From the NCBI RefSeq assembly GCF_029633865.1, contig NC_079211.1:146620067-146684066 (forward strand): 64,000 nucleotides of DNA. Direction: 5' to 3'. The DNA comes from Lampris incognitus (taxonomy: Eukaryota > Chordata > Actinopteri > Lampriformes > Lampridae). Under the pieces are notes generated by a model. That model did not search any database and was not told the origin of the DNA. It was given only the letters and a program-made list of their open reading frames with translations. Of the stretch, positions 11,678-22,864 are shown piece by piece. Made by a program: the position numbers and the translations under genes. Numbering within the stretch: position 1 is the first letter of the stretch; each line of letters begins with the position of its first letter.

Positions 11678-12086
11678 AAGGAATGTGCTTCCTGGAGCTG
11701 TAATCATTGCATCAGCATCTTTCCTGCAACTACGTCTCCTACAGGAGTCCTGATAGGACACACAGAGCGCCTGTACTACAGCACATAGTACAGCCGACCC
11801 GGTCCCCTGAACACGCCCGGTACTGAGACAGCCTCCGGGGCATCGCACCTCACACCGGGTTTTCAGATGAGTCCCGGGGGATCCGCTCAATCCAGGTCTG
11901 GATACAACAGAGGCGTGCTGAGGGGGTTGAAATTGCTTTCCCTGCTTTGGCATGCGAGTTGAGGTCAGGGGGTCAACGAGTCAACAGAGGTGAAGTACCG
12001 GGATGAAAACAGCCACTAGGGGTGGTAGTGATGAGCCCAAAAAGGGGCTCTTGTCATTGACCACCTGTCAGATTCATCAACTGGAT
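11676..12086. other. No gene recognised
   Basis: Unique-looking stretch between the GT block and a V-SINE fragment. No coding signal. Confidence 0.4.
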
Positions 12087-12226
12087 CTGTGATGGTCTGG
12101 CGGCCTGTCCAGGGTGTCCCCCCCCCCCCCACCTGCCACCCAATGACTGCTGGGATAGGCTCCAGCTGCCCCCGTGACCCTGAGAGCAGGATAAGCGGTC
12201 TGGATAATGGATGGATGGATGGACGC
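12087..12226 (+). mobile_element. V-SINE 3' fragment
   Basis: Contains GTGATGGTCTGGCGGCCTGT through TGACTGCTGGGATAGGCTCC and GAGAGCAGGATAAGCGG, ending in (ATGG)n. The head and core are missing. Confidence 0.85.
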
Positions 12227-12309
12227 CAGTTGTAGGGCCTAACATTTTCTTTTTAATGGATAGATTTGTTCCTGGGGGCCGGCCATGTTTTTGTAGCCGA
12301 GGAATACTT

Positions 12310-12777
12310 TTTTTTGGAGGGGGGGGGGGATTTCCCCACTTTTTCTCCTCAGTTGTACTTGGCCAATTACCCCACTCTTCCGATCCATCCCGGTCTCTGC
12401 TCCGCCCCCTCTGCCTATCCGGGGAGGGCTGCAGACTACCACATGCCTCCTCCCATACATGTGGAGTCACCAGCTGCTTCTTTTCACCTGACAGTGAGGA
12501 GTTTCACCAGGGGGGTGTAGCGCGTGGGAGGATCACGCTATTCCCCCCAGTCCTCCCCCTTCCCCCCAAACAGGCGCCATGACCGACTAGAGGAGGCGCT
12601 AGTGCAGCGACCAGGACACACACCCACATCCGGCTTCCCACCGCAGACACGGCCAGTTGTGTCAGTAGGGATGCCCGACCAAGCCGGAGATAACACGGGG
12701 GGGGGGGGGTTCAAACTGACGATCCCCGTGTTGGTAGGCAACAGAATAGACCGCCACAGTACCCGGACGCCCCGCCT
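12310..12777 (-). mobile_element. tRNA-headed SINE (S2 family), with TSD
   Basis: Full-length minus-strand copy of a family present about eight times here. The head on the minus strand begins GGGGCGTCCGGGT, with an A box (TGGCGTAGCGG-like) and a B box (GGTTCGAATCC-like), followed by a roughly 350-bp body. The 3' end on this strand is GGGGAGAAAAAG-like. A perfect 10-bp target duplication AGGAATACTT flanks it (12300-12309 and 12778-12787), which shows LINE-type retroposition. Confidence 0.85.
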
Positions 12778-12787
12778 AGGAATACTT

Positions 12788-13925
12788 CTCTGAAACGAGA
12801 CTTATAGACCATAATTCCCAGCACTGGAATGTTCCGTTGTTTTTCTTCAGTGACAAGATCGATCAAAGTAAATCGATTGATATTAATCATACTTTATGGC
12901 TGTTATTAATTTCCCATGAGCTCATGCATCAAGTTATTACTGCAGGACTGTTAAAAATTCAGTAACACTTGAGTTCTGAGTAATAACTAGTAGGAGTGGC
13001 GCAACCCATTTTTATTCAGTGTGATTTTCATTCTTGGTAAATATTTTAGTGACGACTAAAAGGTTACGTGTTAGTTGTGTGTGAGCAAGGGCTGCCACAC
13101 AACTAGTGCAACGGGTCCCTGATTAAGACGCTTTGCAGCAGTACATTTGTTCAGTGTGTCTGGAGCTGTTTTCCCCAAACCAAGCCCTTCGACTCCTTCT
13201 GAAACTGGTTATCCTTCATTTCTTCCGTTTTGGTGGATTTGGCGCCACTTGGTGGTCAGAACAGGTCATTTCATGCCACGAATCACAGCGTTCAGTTCCA
13301 AATCAAACGTGATCCCGAACGCACAGAAAACGTTCATGTGCAGGTCCCCGTTTTTGATGGTCCCGGATTTTGTTGTAACACCACTAAAATAATCCAGGGG
13401 TAGCGTGCGTATTCATTTTAGAGAAAGAAAAGTGATCAACAAGTTTCCCCTTGGGGATGAATAAATTATTCTGATTCTGATTCATCCGACATGGTAATAT
13501 TGCACACCGTATCAATACTTATCAGTGTGGATGAATCAGTGTGGGTGAATCATATCCACACACTGTCTGGATCAACGTCACAAACGCGTCTCTCTAAGTG
13601 GAAACGGCACCACGAGTAAACGAGCTGTGACTGAATAAAAGAAGATTTTAGTCCATCTCCTAACCAGTCAAGACTGGTTTTTTGCACAGAAGTAGAAAGG
13701 ACACCATTTAGGATTATTTATGGGTGTAAATTCTTTTTATAAAATATAAACCTTAGACATGAACTTCGACCATTGTAAAACATCCAAATTCTCATGATTG
13801 CGGTTTGCCTTTTTAAGGCATCGTAGCACTGCAGAGAGACACACTGTCCCTGCAACGAATTCAACCCTTGTTTATGCAGGAAGGATTTGCAGAGCTTCAC
13901 CTCTGGCCCGCTTCACACACACTGC

Positions 13926-13926
<1 letters not shown>
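12788..13926. other. No gene; short LINE-type tail at 13440-13483
   Basis: Mostly unique-looking. A short piece around 13440-13483 (GGGATGAATAAATTATTCTG and TTCTGA repeats) resembles a CR1/Rex-type LINE 3' tail. Confidence 0.4.

Positions 13927-13927
<1 letters not shown>

Positions 13928-13959
<32 letters not shown>
13928..13959. repeat. (CA)n microsatellite
   Basis: About 16 CA units next to the 3' end of a minus-strand LINE. Confidence 0.9.
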
Positions 13960-13961
<2 letters not shown>

Positions 13962-15870
13962 AGAATCATCTTTATTTGGCTGTGTATGTTTGTACATACA
14001 TGGAATTGACTTGGTTTTAGTGGCTCTTAATGTTCTTACATAGAATAACAGCACAATAATCTTCAGGAATATATACAAGGAATGGCTATATATACAGGTG
14101 AAACAGGAAGGCAATAGTGCAATGGGGCAGAGTGCAAAGATGCTGGAGTGAATATGTTAGCAGGTTACTTCCATACATGAGGAAGGTGGACATGACAGAA
14201 TATGCATTTATACATATGATATACAGTATATACAGCATGCTTAGATTTATTATGGCAGTGCTCAGTGTTCATTTGAATGACAGCCTATGGAAAGAAACTG
14301 TTTTTATGTCTGGTTGTTTTGGGGTACAGTGCTCTGTAGCGCCTACCAGAGGGGAGGAGTTGAAACAGGTTGTGACCAGGGTGTGATGGGTCTGCAGTGA
14401 TGTTGCCTGCCAGTTTCCTGCGTCCGGCGATGTGGAAGTCCTGAATGGAGGGCAGGTTGGTACCAATGATTTTCTCTGCAGTCTTGACTGTCTGTTGTAG
14501 TCTGTCCCTGTCCTGTTTAGTGGCCGATCCAAACCAGACAGTGATGGATGTGCAGAGAGCAGACTGGATTATTGCAGCGAGAACTGAATCACCAGTTCCT
14601 GAGGCAGGTTGAACTTCCTGAGTTGGTTGGAAAAAGCACATCCTCTGCTGGGCCTTTTAGATGATTGTGTCTATGTTGGACACCCACCTTAGATCTTGGG
14701 AAATAATGGATCCCAGAAATCTGAAGGTTTTCACAGCAGACACAGTGCTGTTGAGTATGTTGGGGGGTAGTGTTGGGGGGCTCCTCCTGAAGTCCACTCT
14801 CCTCTCCACAGTTTTGAGTGTATTCGGATCCACGTTGCTGTGACTGCACTAGAGGGTCAGCTGATCAACCTCCTGTCTATATGCACACTCGTCACCATCC
14901 TGGATAAGGCCAGTGATGGTAGTGGCATCCGCAGACTTCAGGAATTTAACAGATGGGTCACCTGAGGTGCAGTCATTTGTGTGGAGGGAGAAGAGTAGAG
15001 GGGAGAGCACACATCCCTGGGGGTGCCAGTGCTGATTGGCCGGGTGCTGGATGTGATTTTTCCCCAGCCTCACCAGCTGCCTCCTGTTTGTCAGGAAGTG
15101 TTTAGTCCACTGGCAGATGGGGGTTGGTACAATGAGCTGGGTGAGTTTGGAGGGGAAAATATCTGGGACAATGGTGTTGAACGCTGAGCTGAAGTCCACA
15201 AACAGGACCCTTGCGTATGTCCCTTGGGGAGTCGAGGTGTTGCAAGATGTAGTGCAGTCCCATGTTAACTGCATCATCCACAATCCTGTTTTCCCGGTAG
15301 GCAAACTGCAGGGGGTCCAGTAGGGGGCCTCTGGTATCCTTCAGGTGGGACAATACCAGTCTCTCAAAGGATTTCATGACCACAGACGTCAGGGCGACGG
15401 GCCTGTAGACATTTAATGTAGAGATACAGGGTTTCTTGGGGACCAGGATGATAGTGGAGCTTTTGGAGCAGGAGGGGACTTCACACAGCTCCAGTGATCT
15501 TTTTAAGATCAGTGTGAAGATCAGTGTGAAGATGGGGGCCAGCTGGTCCGCACAGACTTTCAGGCAGGAGGGAGTCACGCTGTACGAGCCTGGTGCCTTC
15601 CTTATCTTCTGTCTCTGGAAGAGCTGCCTCCCATCCTCTTCACAGGTCCTGAGTGCAGGTGGGGGGTGGGGTGGGGGTCAGTGGGGAGGGGGGAGGGGCT
15701 GGCAGTGGGTGCAGTTGGTTGTGTGACGTGGCTAGAGAGTGTGAGGGGTGTGAGAGCAGGCTTATCAAACCTGCAGTAAAACACGTTCGGGTCATCAGTG
15801 AGTTGATGGTTCTCTGCAGTGTGGGTCTCCTGGAGTTCGTGTTGCCCTGCAGGCCTCTCCACACACACAC
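13960..15870 (-). mobile_element. Rex1-like (CR1 group) LINE, dead copy
   Basis: Minus-strand frames in order. Residues before the RT include a DDPNVFYCRFD piece (about 15.8 kb). The RT fingers read CSKSSTIILVPKK and YRPVALTSVVMKSFERLVLS. Motif A reads VLFVDFSSAFNTIVP, and the next motif PQGCVLSPLLFSLHTNDC. The catalytic loop should read FADD but reads SADA (14924-14935). The C-terminal region reads SALCTSITVWFGSATK and then PSGRRYRALYPKTTRHKNSF. The 3' UTR runs to 13960. The element would reverse transcribe its own RNA at a nicked target; the loop substitutions and frameshifts make it inactive. Confidence 0.82.
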
Positions 15871-15904
15871 CCAGGATCGTTAGCTGAAAACCTGTTTTCA
15901 GCTT

Positions 15905-16400
15905 TTCAGGAATCAGGAACAATTTATTGTCATTTCTTTCACGTACTTGCGTACACAACGGAAACAACATTTCGTTTCACCCAACCCACAGCAGTGCGAC
16001 ACAAAAGATGAAAACACACATCCAAAACTTCCAAAAACGACACCACCAAAAACATACAGAAACTGAGAGAACAAAGCAAAAAAACAACAACACACAAACA
16101 GTTAACAACACAGTTCATTCAGTGCAACACAGTCCAAAAAAAATCCCTGTCCAGAGAACGAACGCCAGCCAGGATGACCGTCGGAACTGCTGGTCTGCTT
16201 GGGCTAGCAGTAAGCTTAGCCTGCCCTGCTGTCGGTGCTTCCTCTTCGGGTGCAGCTCCAGGCAAGGCCATGGTCCTTGGGCCCACCGGACATGGCAGAC
16301 CAAGCTGTCCCAGCCGATCCAACGCTAGCTCTCCCAGCCATTGGAGATGTAACCATAGCTCATGGAGATGGAGACATAGCTCAGTGTAGCCCCTTTCGGA
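15905..16400 (-). mobile_element. Possible LINE 3' UTR fragment
   Basis: AGGAACAATTTATTGTCATT and the following AACATTTCGTTTC resemble 3' UTRs of fish CR1/L2-type LINEs read on the minus strand. No coding part is attached. Low certainty. Confidence 0.3.
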
Positions 16401-16442
16401 TACTCACTGATCTCCTTTGTCAGTGTTTTTTGTTAGTGTTTT

Positions 16443-16448
<6 letters not shown>

Positions 16449-16486
<38 letters not shown>

Positions 16487-16496
16487 GCGCGCGCGC
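16449..16496. repeat. (CA)n(CG)n microsatellite
   Basis: A CA run passes directly into a short CG run, a Z-DNA-prone alternating purine-pyrimidine tract. Confidence 0.9.
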
Positions 16497-16499
16497 TAC

Positions 16500-17240
16500 A
16501 GTCCTGGAGATTTACATGCAAGCAAACGTTCATGTTGATACTTTCTCTCTCTGGTGTATTTAAGACAACGTCTAATCCACAAATCTCCAAATGCTGCAGA
16601 CTTGAGTGGGATGTGATGTGGATGGCTGTTGTCTGGTAGGACTTTCCCAGGGAAAATGATAGGGTGCATAGTGTTTTCCATCTTCATCACAGTAGCCAGA
16701 TGAGGAAGAAGAAAGCAGGTAGTGTTGAGTTTGAAGAAGAAGCGAAGCTGTTGTGTCTAACCAGCAGATAAAGCAGGACTAATGAGGAATATTGAGATTG
16801 TTGCTTTTAAATCCGAGAATGGCCATGAGGCTTCACTGGTCACACAATGAGAGCTTGAGAACTGCAGATTTCTTGTCAGAGAGCCATTTTGGACATTGGG
16901 ATTTACTTGTTATGTAACCTGTAGAAAATTGATCAGGTTCTAGTGAATTCTAGCACAGATAATTTCACTTTGAACAGTGTTTCTCTTCTTCTTGCTTCTC
17001 TTCTTCATTTTCTATGCCTCTTCTTGTTTTCGTTGATAGTTCACTTTATCGTGCATTTACAATAGTTGGAAAACAACCAGCCCTTAGCTGGCAAGCACTT
17101 AGCCAGTATAGCTTGCAGTAGCACTCATGTGTTGACCCTGATTGCATCCAGTATTTCAAATAAACCCCTTCGCTAAACATTTAAGAATTCTGCAGAGATA
17201 TAATTTTTATTCCCTACATTTAGGCAAATTGATTATTGCA
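16500..17240. other. No gene recognised
   Basis: Unique-looking A-T rich sequence with no coding signal. Confidence 0.45.
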
Positions 17241-17586
17241 GATGGCATAGTGGCACAGTGGTTAACCTTGGGTGTCGTCCCGGGTCGTCCTCTGTGTGGA
17301 GTTTGCATGTGCTCCCCGTGTCTGCGTGGGTTTCCTCCGGGTGCTCCGGTTTCCTCCCACAGTCCAAAGACATGTAGGTCAGGTGAATCGGCCGTACTAA
17401 ATTGTCCCTAGGTATGAATGTGTGTGTGTGTGTGGGGGGGGGGGGGCTGTGTGATGGCCTGGCAAACTGTCCAGGGTGTCTCCCCCCTGCTGCCCAGTGA
17501 CTGCTGGGATAGGCTCCAGCATCCCCGCGACCCTGAGAGCAGGATAAGCGGTTGGGATAATGGCTGACTGGCTGGCTGGATGATTG
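17241..17586 (+). mobile_element. V-SINE, head-deleted copy
   Basis: Starts like the family head (GTGGCACAGTGGTTA) but skips the B-box part and goes straight to CCTTGGGTGTCGTCCCGGGT. The core and 3' body follow, ending near GGATAATGGCTGACTGG. The missing B box would remove the pol III promoter. Confidence 0.85.
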
Positions 17587-17645
17587 CGGGTGCTTTACCT
17601 GTTTGGTAGGCTAGTATGTGAACTGTTGAAGGCGATTCTGTTTCT

Positions 17646-18093
17646 TCTTCTTTTTTGGATCTTTCCGCCTTTTTCTCCCCAGTTGTACCCGGCCAATTAC
17701 CCCACTCTTCCGAGCCGTCCCAGTCGCTGCTCCACCCCCTCTGCCGATCCGGGGAGGGCTGCAGACTACCACATGCCTCCTCCGATACATGTGGAGTCGC
17801 CAGCTGCTTCTTTTCACCTGACAGTAAGGAGTTTCACCAGGGGGACGTAGCGCGTGGGAGGATCACGCTATTCCCCCCCAGGTCCCCCTCCCCCTGAACA
17901 GGTGCCCTGACCGACTAGAGGAGGCGATAGTGCAGCGACCAGGACACATACCCACATCCGGCTTCCCACCACAGACACGGCCGATTGTGTCTGTAGGGAC
18001 GCCTGACAAAGCCGGAGGTAACATAGAGATTCAAACCGCCGATCCCCGTGTTAGTTAGCAACGGAATAGACCGCCACGCTACCCGTACGCCCC
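17646..18093 (-). mobile_element. tRNA-headed SINE (S2), with TSD
   Basis: Full-length minus-strand S2 copy. It is flanked by a roughly 15-bp target duplication, GGCGATTCTGTTTCT at about 17631-17645 and GGCAATTCTGTTTCT at 18098-18112, with one mismatch. Confidence 0.85.
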
Positions 18094-18107
18094 TGGAGGC
18101 AATTCTG

Positions 18108-18203
18108 TTTCTGTGTGTGTCGGCCCTGTGATGGCCTAGTGGCCTGTACAGCATGCTGCAACCCTGACTGAGATAAGTGGCTTGGATAATGGATGGACGG
18201 AAA
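18108..18203 (+). mobile_element. V-SINE 3' scrap
   Basis: GGCCCTGTGATGGCCTAGTGGCCTG-like start and GGATAATGGATGGACGG end, with an internal deletion. Confidence 0.65.
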
Positions 18204-18387
18204 ACAACCGACATATTGTTTTCTGTCTTTCCAAGAAAGCTGCAAAGTAGATCGTCGCTCGATTTACAATTAGTTGCTTTTACGTTGAGTGCTTCACACC
18301 TTGTACTGCATGGCGCGTCGGTTTCTGTCTCAGTGAATTTACCAACCACTGTTCTGCCAGTGAGCTTATAGCGTATAGATTATTGGC

Positions 18388-18750
18388 TATTACTACTACT
18401 ACTACTACTACTTTCGGCTGCTCCCGTTAGGGGTCGCCACAGCGGATCATCCCTTTCCATTTCTTCCTGTCTTCTGCGTCTTCCTCTGTCACACCAGCCA
18501 CCTGCATGTCCTCCCTCACCACATCCATAAACCTCTTCTTTGGCCTTCCTCTTCTCCTCTTCCCTGGCAGCTCCATATTCAGCATCCTTCTCCCAATATA
18601 CTCAGCATCTCTCCTCCACACATGTCCAAGCCATCTCAATCTTGCCTCTCTTGCTTTGTCCCCAAACCGTCCAACCTGAGCGGTCCCTCTAATATAATCG
18701 CTCCTAATCCTGTCCTTCTTCGTTACTCCCAGTGAAAATCTTAGCATTAT
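18388..18750 (-). mobile_element. RTE-like LINE, 3' end fragment (copy B)
   Basis: A minus-strand frame of 106 residues is open across LGVTKKDRIRSDYIRGTAQ, ARLRWLGHVWRRDAEYIGRR and RRGRPKKRFMDVVREDMQVA to MIRCGDP. This is the best-preserved tail of this family here. On the plus strand it is preceded by (TAC)n at 18388-18411, which is the simple-repeat tail of the minus-strand element. It is 5'-truncated near 18750. Confidence 0.82.
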
Positions 18751-18761
18751 TGGCTATTACT

Positions 18762-20100
18762 TATTCAAATAATAAGCCGTGAGTAACGAAGGACATCAAA
18801 GCCATCCTGAATGAAAAGAAGAGGCCCTTTAGAGTTGGCAATAAGAATGAGTTGAGAAAAATACAACGGGACCTCAAAGTGAGAATCGGGGAGGCTAAAG
18901 ATAACTACAGGAAGAAGTTGGAGCAAAAACTCCCAGCAGAACTTGAGAGAGGTCTGGAGTGGCACGAAAACCATCACTGGTTTCAGGCCGACTGGCAGCA
19001 GAGCAGTGGAGGGCAGCTTGGACAGGGCCCATGAACTTAATGTGTTTTTTAACAGATTTAACACAGTGACCCCTCCCCGTCCTCCCCCGTCTCATCTGTT
19101 GCCTGCCCTCACCAACCGTCAACTTCACTGCCCCTCCCTCCCCCTCCTCCTTCTTACATCCTCCCAGCCTCCAGTGGTGGCCCAGTCCCCCCCCCTCCCT
19201 GGGTTCCTGGACTGATGGCCCTCTCCATCCTGATGACACCACCACCACCTGTAACACCTACAGTGTGCTTAATGGTTGACCAAGTCAGAAGACAGTTCAT
19301 GAGACATCACACAAGCAAGGCGGCAGGCCCGGGTGGTGTTAGCCTCAGGGTGCTCAAAGCGTGTGCCCCCAGTTACGTGGAGCGCTTCACCATGTCTTCA
19401 ACATGAGCCTTAGACTTCAATGGGTCCCCATGCTGTGGAAGACATCCTGCCTGATTCCTGTGCCTAAAACGGCACATCCCAGGGACTCCAAGGACTACAG
19501 ACTGGTAGCATTGACTTATAGACAATAAACTGGACTGGGCTCAGAACACTGATGCCCTCCACAAGAAGGGACAGAGCCGTCTCTACTTTCCGAGGAGGCT
19601 GAGGTCCTTCAACATCTGCCAGACAACGCTCAGGATGCGGTGTGAGTCTGTGGTGGCCAGCGCTCTCCTGTTTGCTGTTGTGTGTTGGGGCAGCAGGTTG
19701 AGGGTAGCGGATTCAAACAGGCTCAGTAAACTGACCCACAAGGCCGGTGACGTTGTGGAGGTGAAACTGGATTATCTGGTGGCGGGTTCTGAGAGGAGGA
19801 CGCTGTTGAAATTACGTACCATCATGGACAATGTCTCCCACCCACTCCATGACGTGCTGGAGTACTTTTAGTAACAGATTCATTCTGCCGAAAAGCACCA
19901 CAGAGGACCAGAGGAGGTCGTTCCTGCCTGTGGCCATCAAACCTTACAACTCCTCCCTCAGACTCAGACCGTCAGACACTCGGAGTTAATGGTCATTGGA
20001 CTGGCCCTGCCGGGTTTTGTTTGTGCTGCTTGTTGTGTGCTGCGGTAGTGCAGTATAGGTACGGTGTTATGTGCATCCATGCTTGTAGGTATATTTAATT
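18762..20100 (+). mobile_element. Rex1-like LINE with RT core deleted
   Basis: Plus-strand frames give the pre-RT region: VTKDIKAILNEKKRPFRVGN, IGEAKDNYRKKLEQKLPAEL, then MREVWSGTKTITGFRPTGSR and LNVFFNRFNTV. The fingers follow (HTSKAAGPGGVSLRVLKACA). At about 19510-19535 the sequence jumps from DYRLVAL straight to the C-terminal region: RLYFLRRLRSFNICQTTLRM (reading around stops) and then CWGSRLRVADSNRLSKLTHK. All catalytic motifs are missing, so this is an internal deletion derivative. Its 3' end is also found on the minus strand at 47.9-48.5 kb. Confidence 0.8.
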
Positions 20101-20170
20101 CTTATTTCAATTTCTTATTTATCTTTTATTTCTATTTGTTTCTGTTTCTATTTTCATATCCTGTACTTTG

Positions 20171-20241
20171 TTAGACTAGCTTGGTCTAGTCAAGACTAGA
20201 CTAGCTTGGTCTAGTCAAGACTAGACTAGCTTGGTCTAGTC
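20171..20241. repeat. 25-bp tandem repeat of small hairpins
   Basis: Nearly three copies of a 25-bp unit containing GACTAGCTTGGTCTAGTC, a 6-bp inverted repeat with a 6-bp loop. Confidence 0.85.
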
Positions 20242-20379
20242 AGAAAGGCACGAACTGAGGAAGCCTCTTGGATGAGAAGCGAAACGTCTTCACGGATATA
20301 TACCAAGTCCAGTTGCACTTGATTCAGTTCCTTTGGATAACCATGACCTGGATGAATGAGAACATTCACAGACATATAT
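20242..20379 (+). other. Repeat-like segment with hammerhead-like core
   Basis: GAGGAAGCCTCTTGGATGAG followed by AAGCGAAACGTC resembles the GATGAG...GAAAC core of hammerhead ribozymes seen in Penelope-like elements. The first core bases differ (TGGATGAG instead of CTGATGAG). Treat it as a possibility only. Confidence 0.2.
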
Positions 20380-20485
20380 ACATGTGGGCTACTTCAGGCT
20401 CACATCCATTTTGTCAGGGCCAGAAGAAGACCATCAGTGCCGCATCACTGCCTGAAGTGGCCCACATCCGGATGCTATCTGGGTA
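20380..20485 (-). mobile_element. MITE fragment, TACCCAGA family
   Basis: The minus strand starts TACCCAGATAGCATCCGGAT and continues through the GGCCACTTCAGGC motif, matching the left part of the larger copy at 56186-56620. A short third piece is at about 31583-31614. Confidence 0.6.
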
Positions 20486-20569
20486 TTCATATATTTTATA
20501 GTTCCATTACAATTCTCCTACCCTCTTTCAGTGTTGTGTTGCGTGAATTGTGTAAACACAACATCATTG

Positions 20570-20792
20570 CACGTTGTCCGTCTTGGGAGAGAGCTCCTCC
20601 TCTGTTGCTCCTCCCTGTGGTTTCTTCCTCTTCTTTCTCTCTGTTAGAGGTTTTTTAGGGAGTTGTTCCTTATCCGATGCGAGGGTCTAAGGACAGGATG
20701 TTGTGTTGCTGTAAAGTCCCTTGAGGCTAATTTGTCATTTGTGATACTGGGCTACACAAATAAAACTGTCTTGACTTGACTTCACATGACAT
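20570..20792 (+). mobile_element. L2-type LINE 3' UTR fragment
   Basis: Shared 3' UTR: TCTTGGGAGAGAGCTCCTCC, GAGGGTCTAAGGACAGGATG, TTGTGTTGCTGTAAAG and a TTGACTTGACTT tail. Other copies are at 31.3, 41.7 and 58.2 kb. No coding part remains. Confidence 0.65.
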
Positions 20793-20905
20793 GAGATGAC
20801 ATGACGGGCAGTTTGATTCTGGAATAGATTGAACAGCACCAGAAGAAAGCAAAAAGCAAAAAAAAAAAAGATAGATGAAAACACAGTGAATGGAGTTTTC
20901 TTCAC

Positions 20906-20968
20906 GCTCTCTCTCTCTCTCTGTGTCTCTGTCTCCCTGTCTCTGTCTCTGTCTCTAGCTCCCTGTCT

Positions 20969-21063
<95 letters not shown>

Positions 21064-21171
21064 CCTGTCTCTATCTCTATCTTCCTGTCTCTATCTCTAT
21101 CTCTCTGTCTCCGTCTGTCTGTTTCTCTCTGTCTCTGTCTCTCTGTCTGTCTGTCTCTCTGTCTGTCTCTC

Positions 21172-21240
<69 letters not shown>

Positions 21241-21336
21241 GTCTCGCTCTCTGTCTCTCTCTGTCTGTCTGTCTCACTCTGTCTCTCAGTCTGTCTCTCT
21301 CTCGCTGTGTCTCTGTCTCTCTCTCCATCTGGAGAC
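20906..21336. repeat. (CT)n / (CTGT)n tract
   Basis: About 430 bp of polypyrimidine sequence with interspersed CTGT and CCCTGT variants. It could adopt triplex (H-DNA) structure. Translations of it are not real genes. Confidence 0.92.
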
Positions 21337-21408
21337 TCATAGGGAGAGACGCTAAGACAGATTGGTTTGACCTCTGACATTTAACCTTTGACCTTTGTTT
21401 CAGTACCG

Positions 21409-21750
21409 ACTGGTGTTCTGGAGTGAGACAGTCTGGGTGTACAGGACTGGTGTTCTGGAGCGAGGCAGTCTGGGTGTGTAGGACTGGTGTTCTGGAGCGA
21501 GACAGTCTGGGTGTGCAGGACTGGTGTTCTGGAGCGAGGCAGTCTGGGTGTACAGGACTGGTGTTCTGGAGCAAGGCAGTCTGGGTGTGCAGGACTGGTG
21601 TTCTGGAGCGAGGCAGTCTGGGTGTGCAGGACTGGTGTTCTGGAGCGAGACAGTCTGGGTGTGCAGGACCGGTGTTCTGGAGCAAGGCAGTCTGGGTGTA
21701 CAGGACTGGTGTTCTGGAGCAAGGCAGTCTGGGTGTGCAGGACTGGTGTG
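21409..21750. repeat. 37-bp minisatellite, about 9 copies
   Basis: The unit reads ACTGGTGTTCTGGAGCGAGG followed by CAGTCTGGGTGTGCAGG. Variants (GCGAGA, GCAAGG; TGTGCAGG or TGTACAGG) are scattered among the units. Because 37 is not a multiple of three and the unit lacks stops, several frames are open on both strands. Confidence 0.95.
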
Positions 21751-21844
21751 ATGGAGAGTTAAAACAGTCCGGTTCCCTGGTAAACACAGCATGGTTATGG
21801 TGAGACAGCCACGTGTGAAATGCACTTATCATTCATCCAAACGT

Positions 21845-22070
21845 AACTTTTGGCGCAGGGGTTAGCGCGGTCGCCTCACAGCAAGAAGGTCCTGGATTCG
21901 AGCCCCGGGGTAGTCCAACCTTGGGGGTCGTCCCGGGTCGTCCTCTGTGTGGAGTTTGCATGTTCTCCCCGTGTCTGTGTGGGTTTCCTCCGGGGGCTCC
22001 GGTTTCCTCCCACAGTCCAAAGACATGTAGGTCAGGTGAATCAGCCATACTAAATTATCCCTAGGTGTGA

Positions 22071-22102
<32 letters not shown>

Positions 22103-22292
22103 TGGCTTGGCAGCCTGCCCAAGGGTCTCCTCACCTGCCGCCCAATGACTGCTGGGATAGACTGCAGCATCCCTGTGACCCTGAGAGCAGGATAAGCGGT
22201 TCGAATAATGGATGGACGGATGGCTGGATGGATGGCTGGATGGATGGATGGACGGATGGACGGATGGATGGCTGGATGGACGGATGGATGGA
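21845..22292 (+). mobile_element. V-SINE, near full length
   Basis: The head has an A box (GGCGCAGGGGTTAGCG) and B box (GATTCGAGCCCC). The core with CATGTTCTCCCCGTGTCTG and the 3' body follow, and a long (ATGG/ACGG)n tail ends at about 22292. Confidence 0.92.
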
Positions 22293-22652
22293 TATCTAAA
22301 CCACATATTTGGAAGTGAAAACCAAAGGGCAAGTTAAAAGTTATGATGTGAAAGGTCCAATAGGATCAATGGTGGATGGCATTGCTGATCTACTTCCTGG
22401 TTCAGCCGGCAGGAAGTAGCAGCCATACTTACCGTAGGTAGTAGTAACATCCATAAACTAGCCTGCCAGCACAATAGGGAAGTCATAGATAGTGGACAGT
22501 CATGGACACAGTCTGACTGACACACTAGGGGGGTTTGTTGTTTAAAGGGACACGTTTTTAACGCTCTAGTTCACTTGTCCCATAAGACACGTTTGTAAAG
22601 CTGAGTCCAGTGGTGGTCCTGTGTGTATTTGTTCCCGTGATGGAAAAAAATG

Positions 22653-22864
22653 AAGGGCGGCTCGGTGGTGTAGCGGTTAGCACGGTCACATCTCAGCAAG
22701 AAGCTTGTGGGTTCGAGCCCCAGGATAGTCCGACCTTGGCCCTGTGTGATTTCCTGGTGGCCTGTCCAGGGTGTCTCCCCGTCTGCTGCCCACTGACTGC
22801 TGGGATAGGCTCCAGCATCCCTGAGAGCAGGATGAGCGGCTTGGATAATGGATGGATGGATGGA
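22653..22864 (+). mobile_element. V-SINE with core deleted
   Basis: Head (GTGTAGCGGTTAGCACGG; GGGTTCGAGCCCC) joined directly to the 3' body (GTCTGCTGCCCACTGACTGC) and (ATGG)n tail. The conserved central core is missing. Confidence 0.88.

Noticed and set aside
12211..12793. Several 70-120-residue frames around 12.2-12.8 kb
   Set aside because: They are translations of an S2 SINE; the same peptides recur at every other S2 copy.
16115..16390. Frames of 60-70 residues around 16.1-16.4 kb
   Set aside because: Open on both strands in a GC-rich patch with no recognisable motif.
21400..21825. HTQTASLQNTSP-type repeat protein
   Set aside because: Follows from a 37-bp unit without stops; frames on both strands are equally open, so there is no coding bias.
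20829..21832. Large frames rich in Ser-Leu or Arg-Glu
   Set aside because: Translations of the CT tract and 37-bp minisatellite, open in several phases on both strands.
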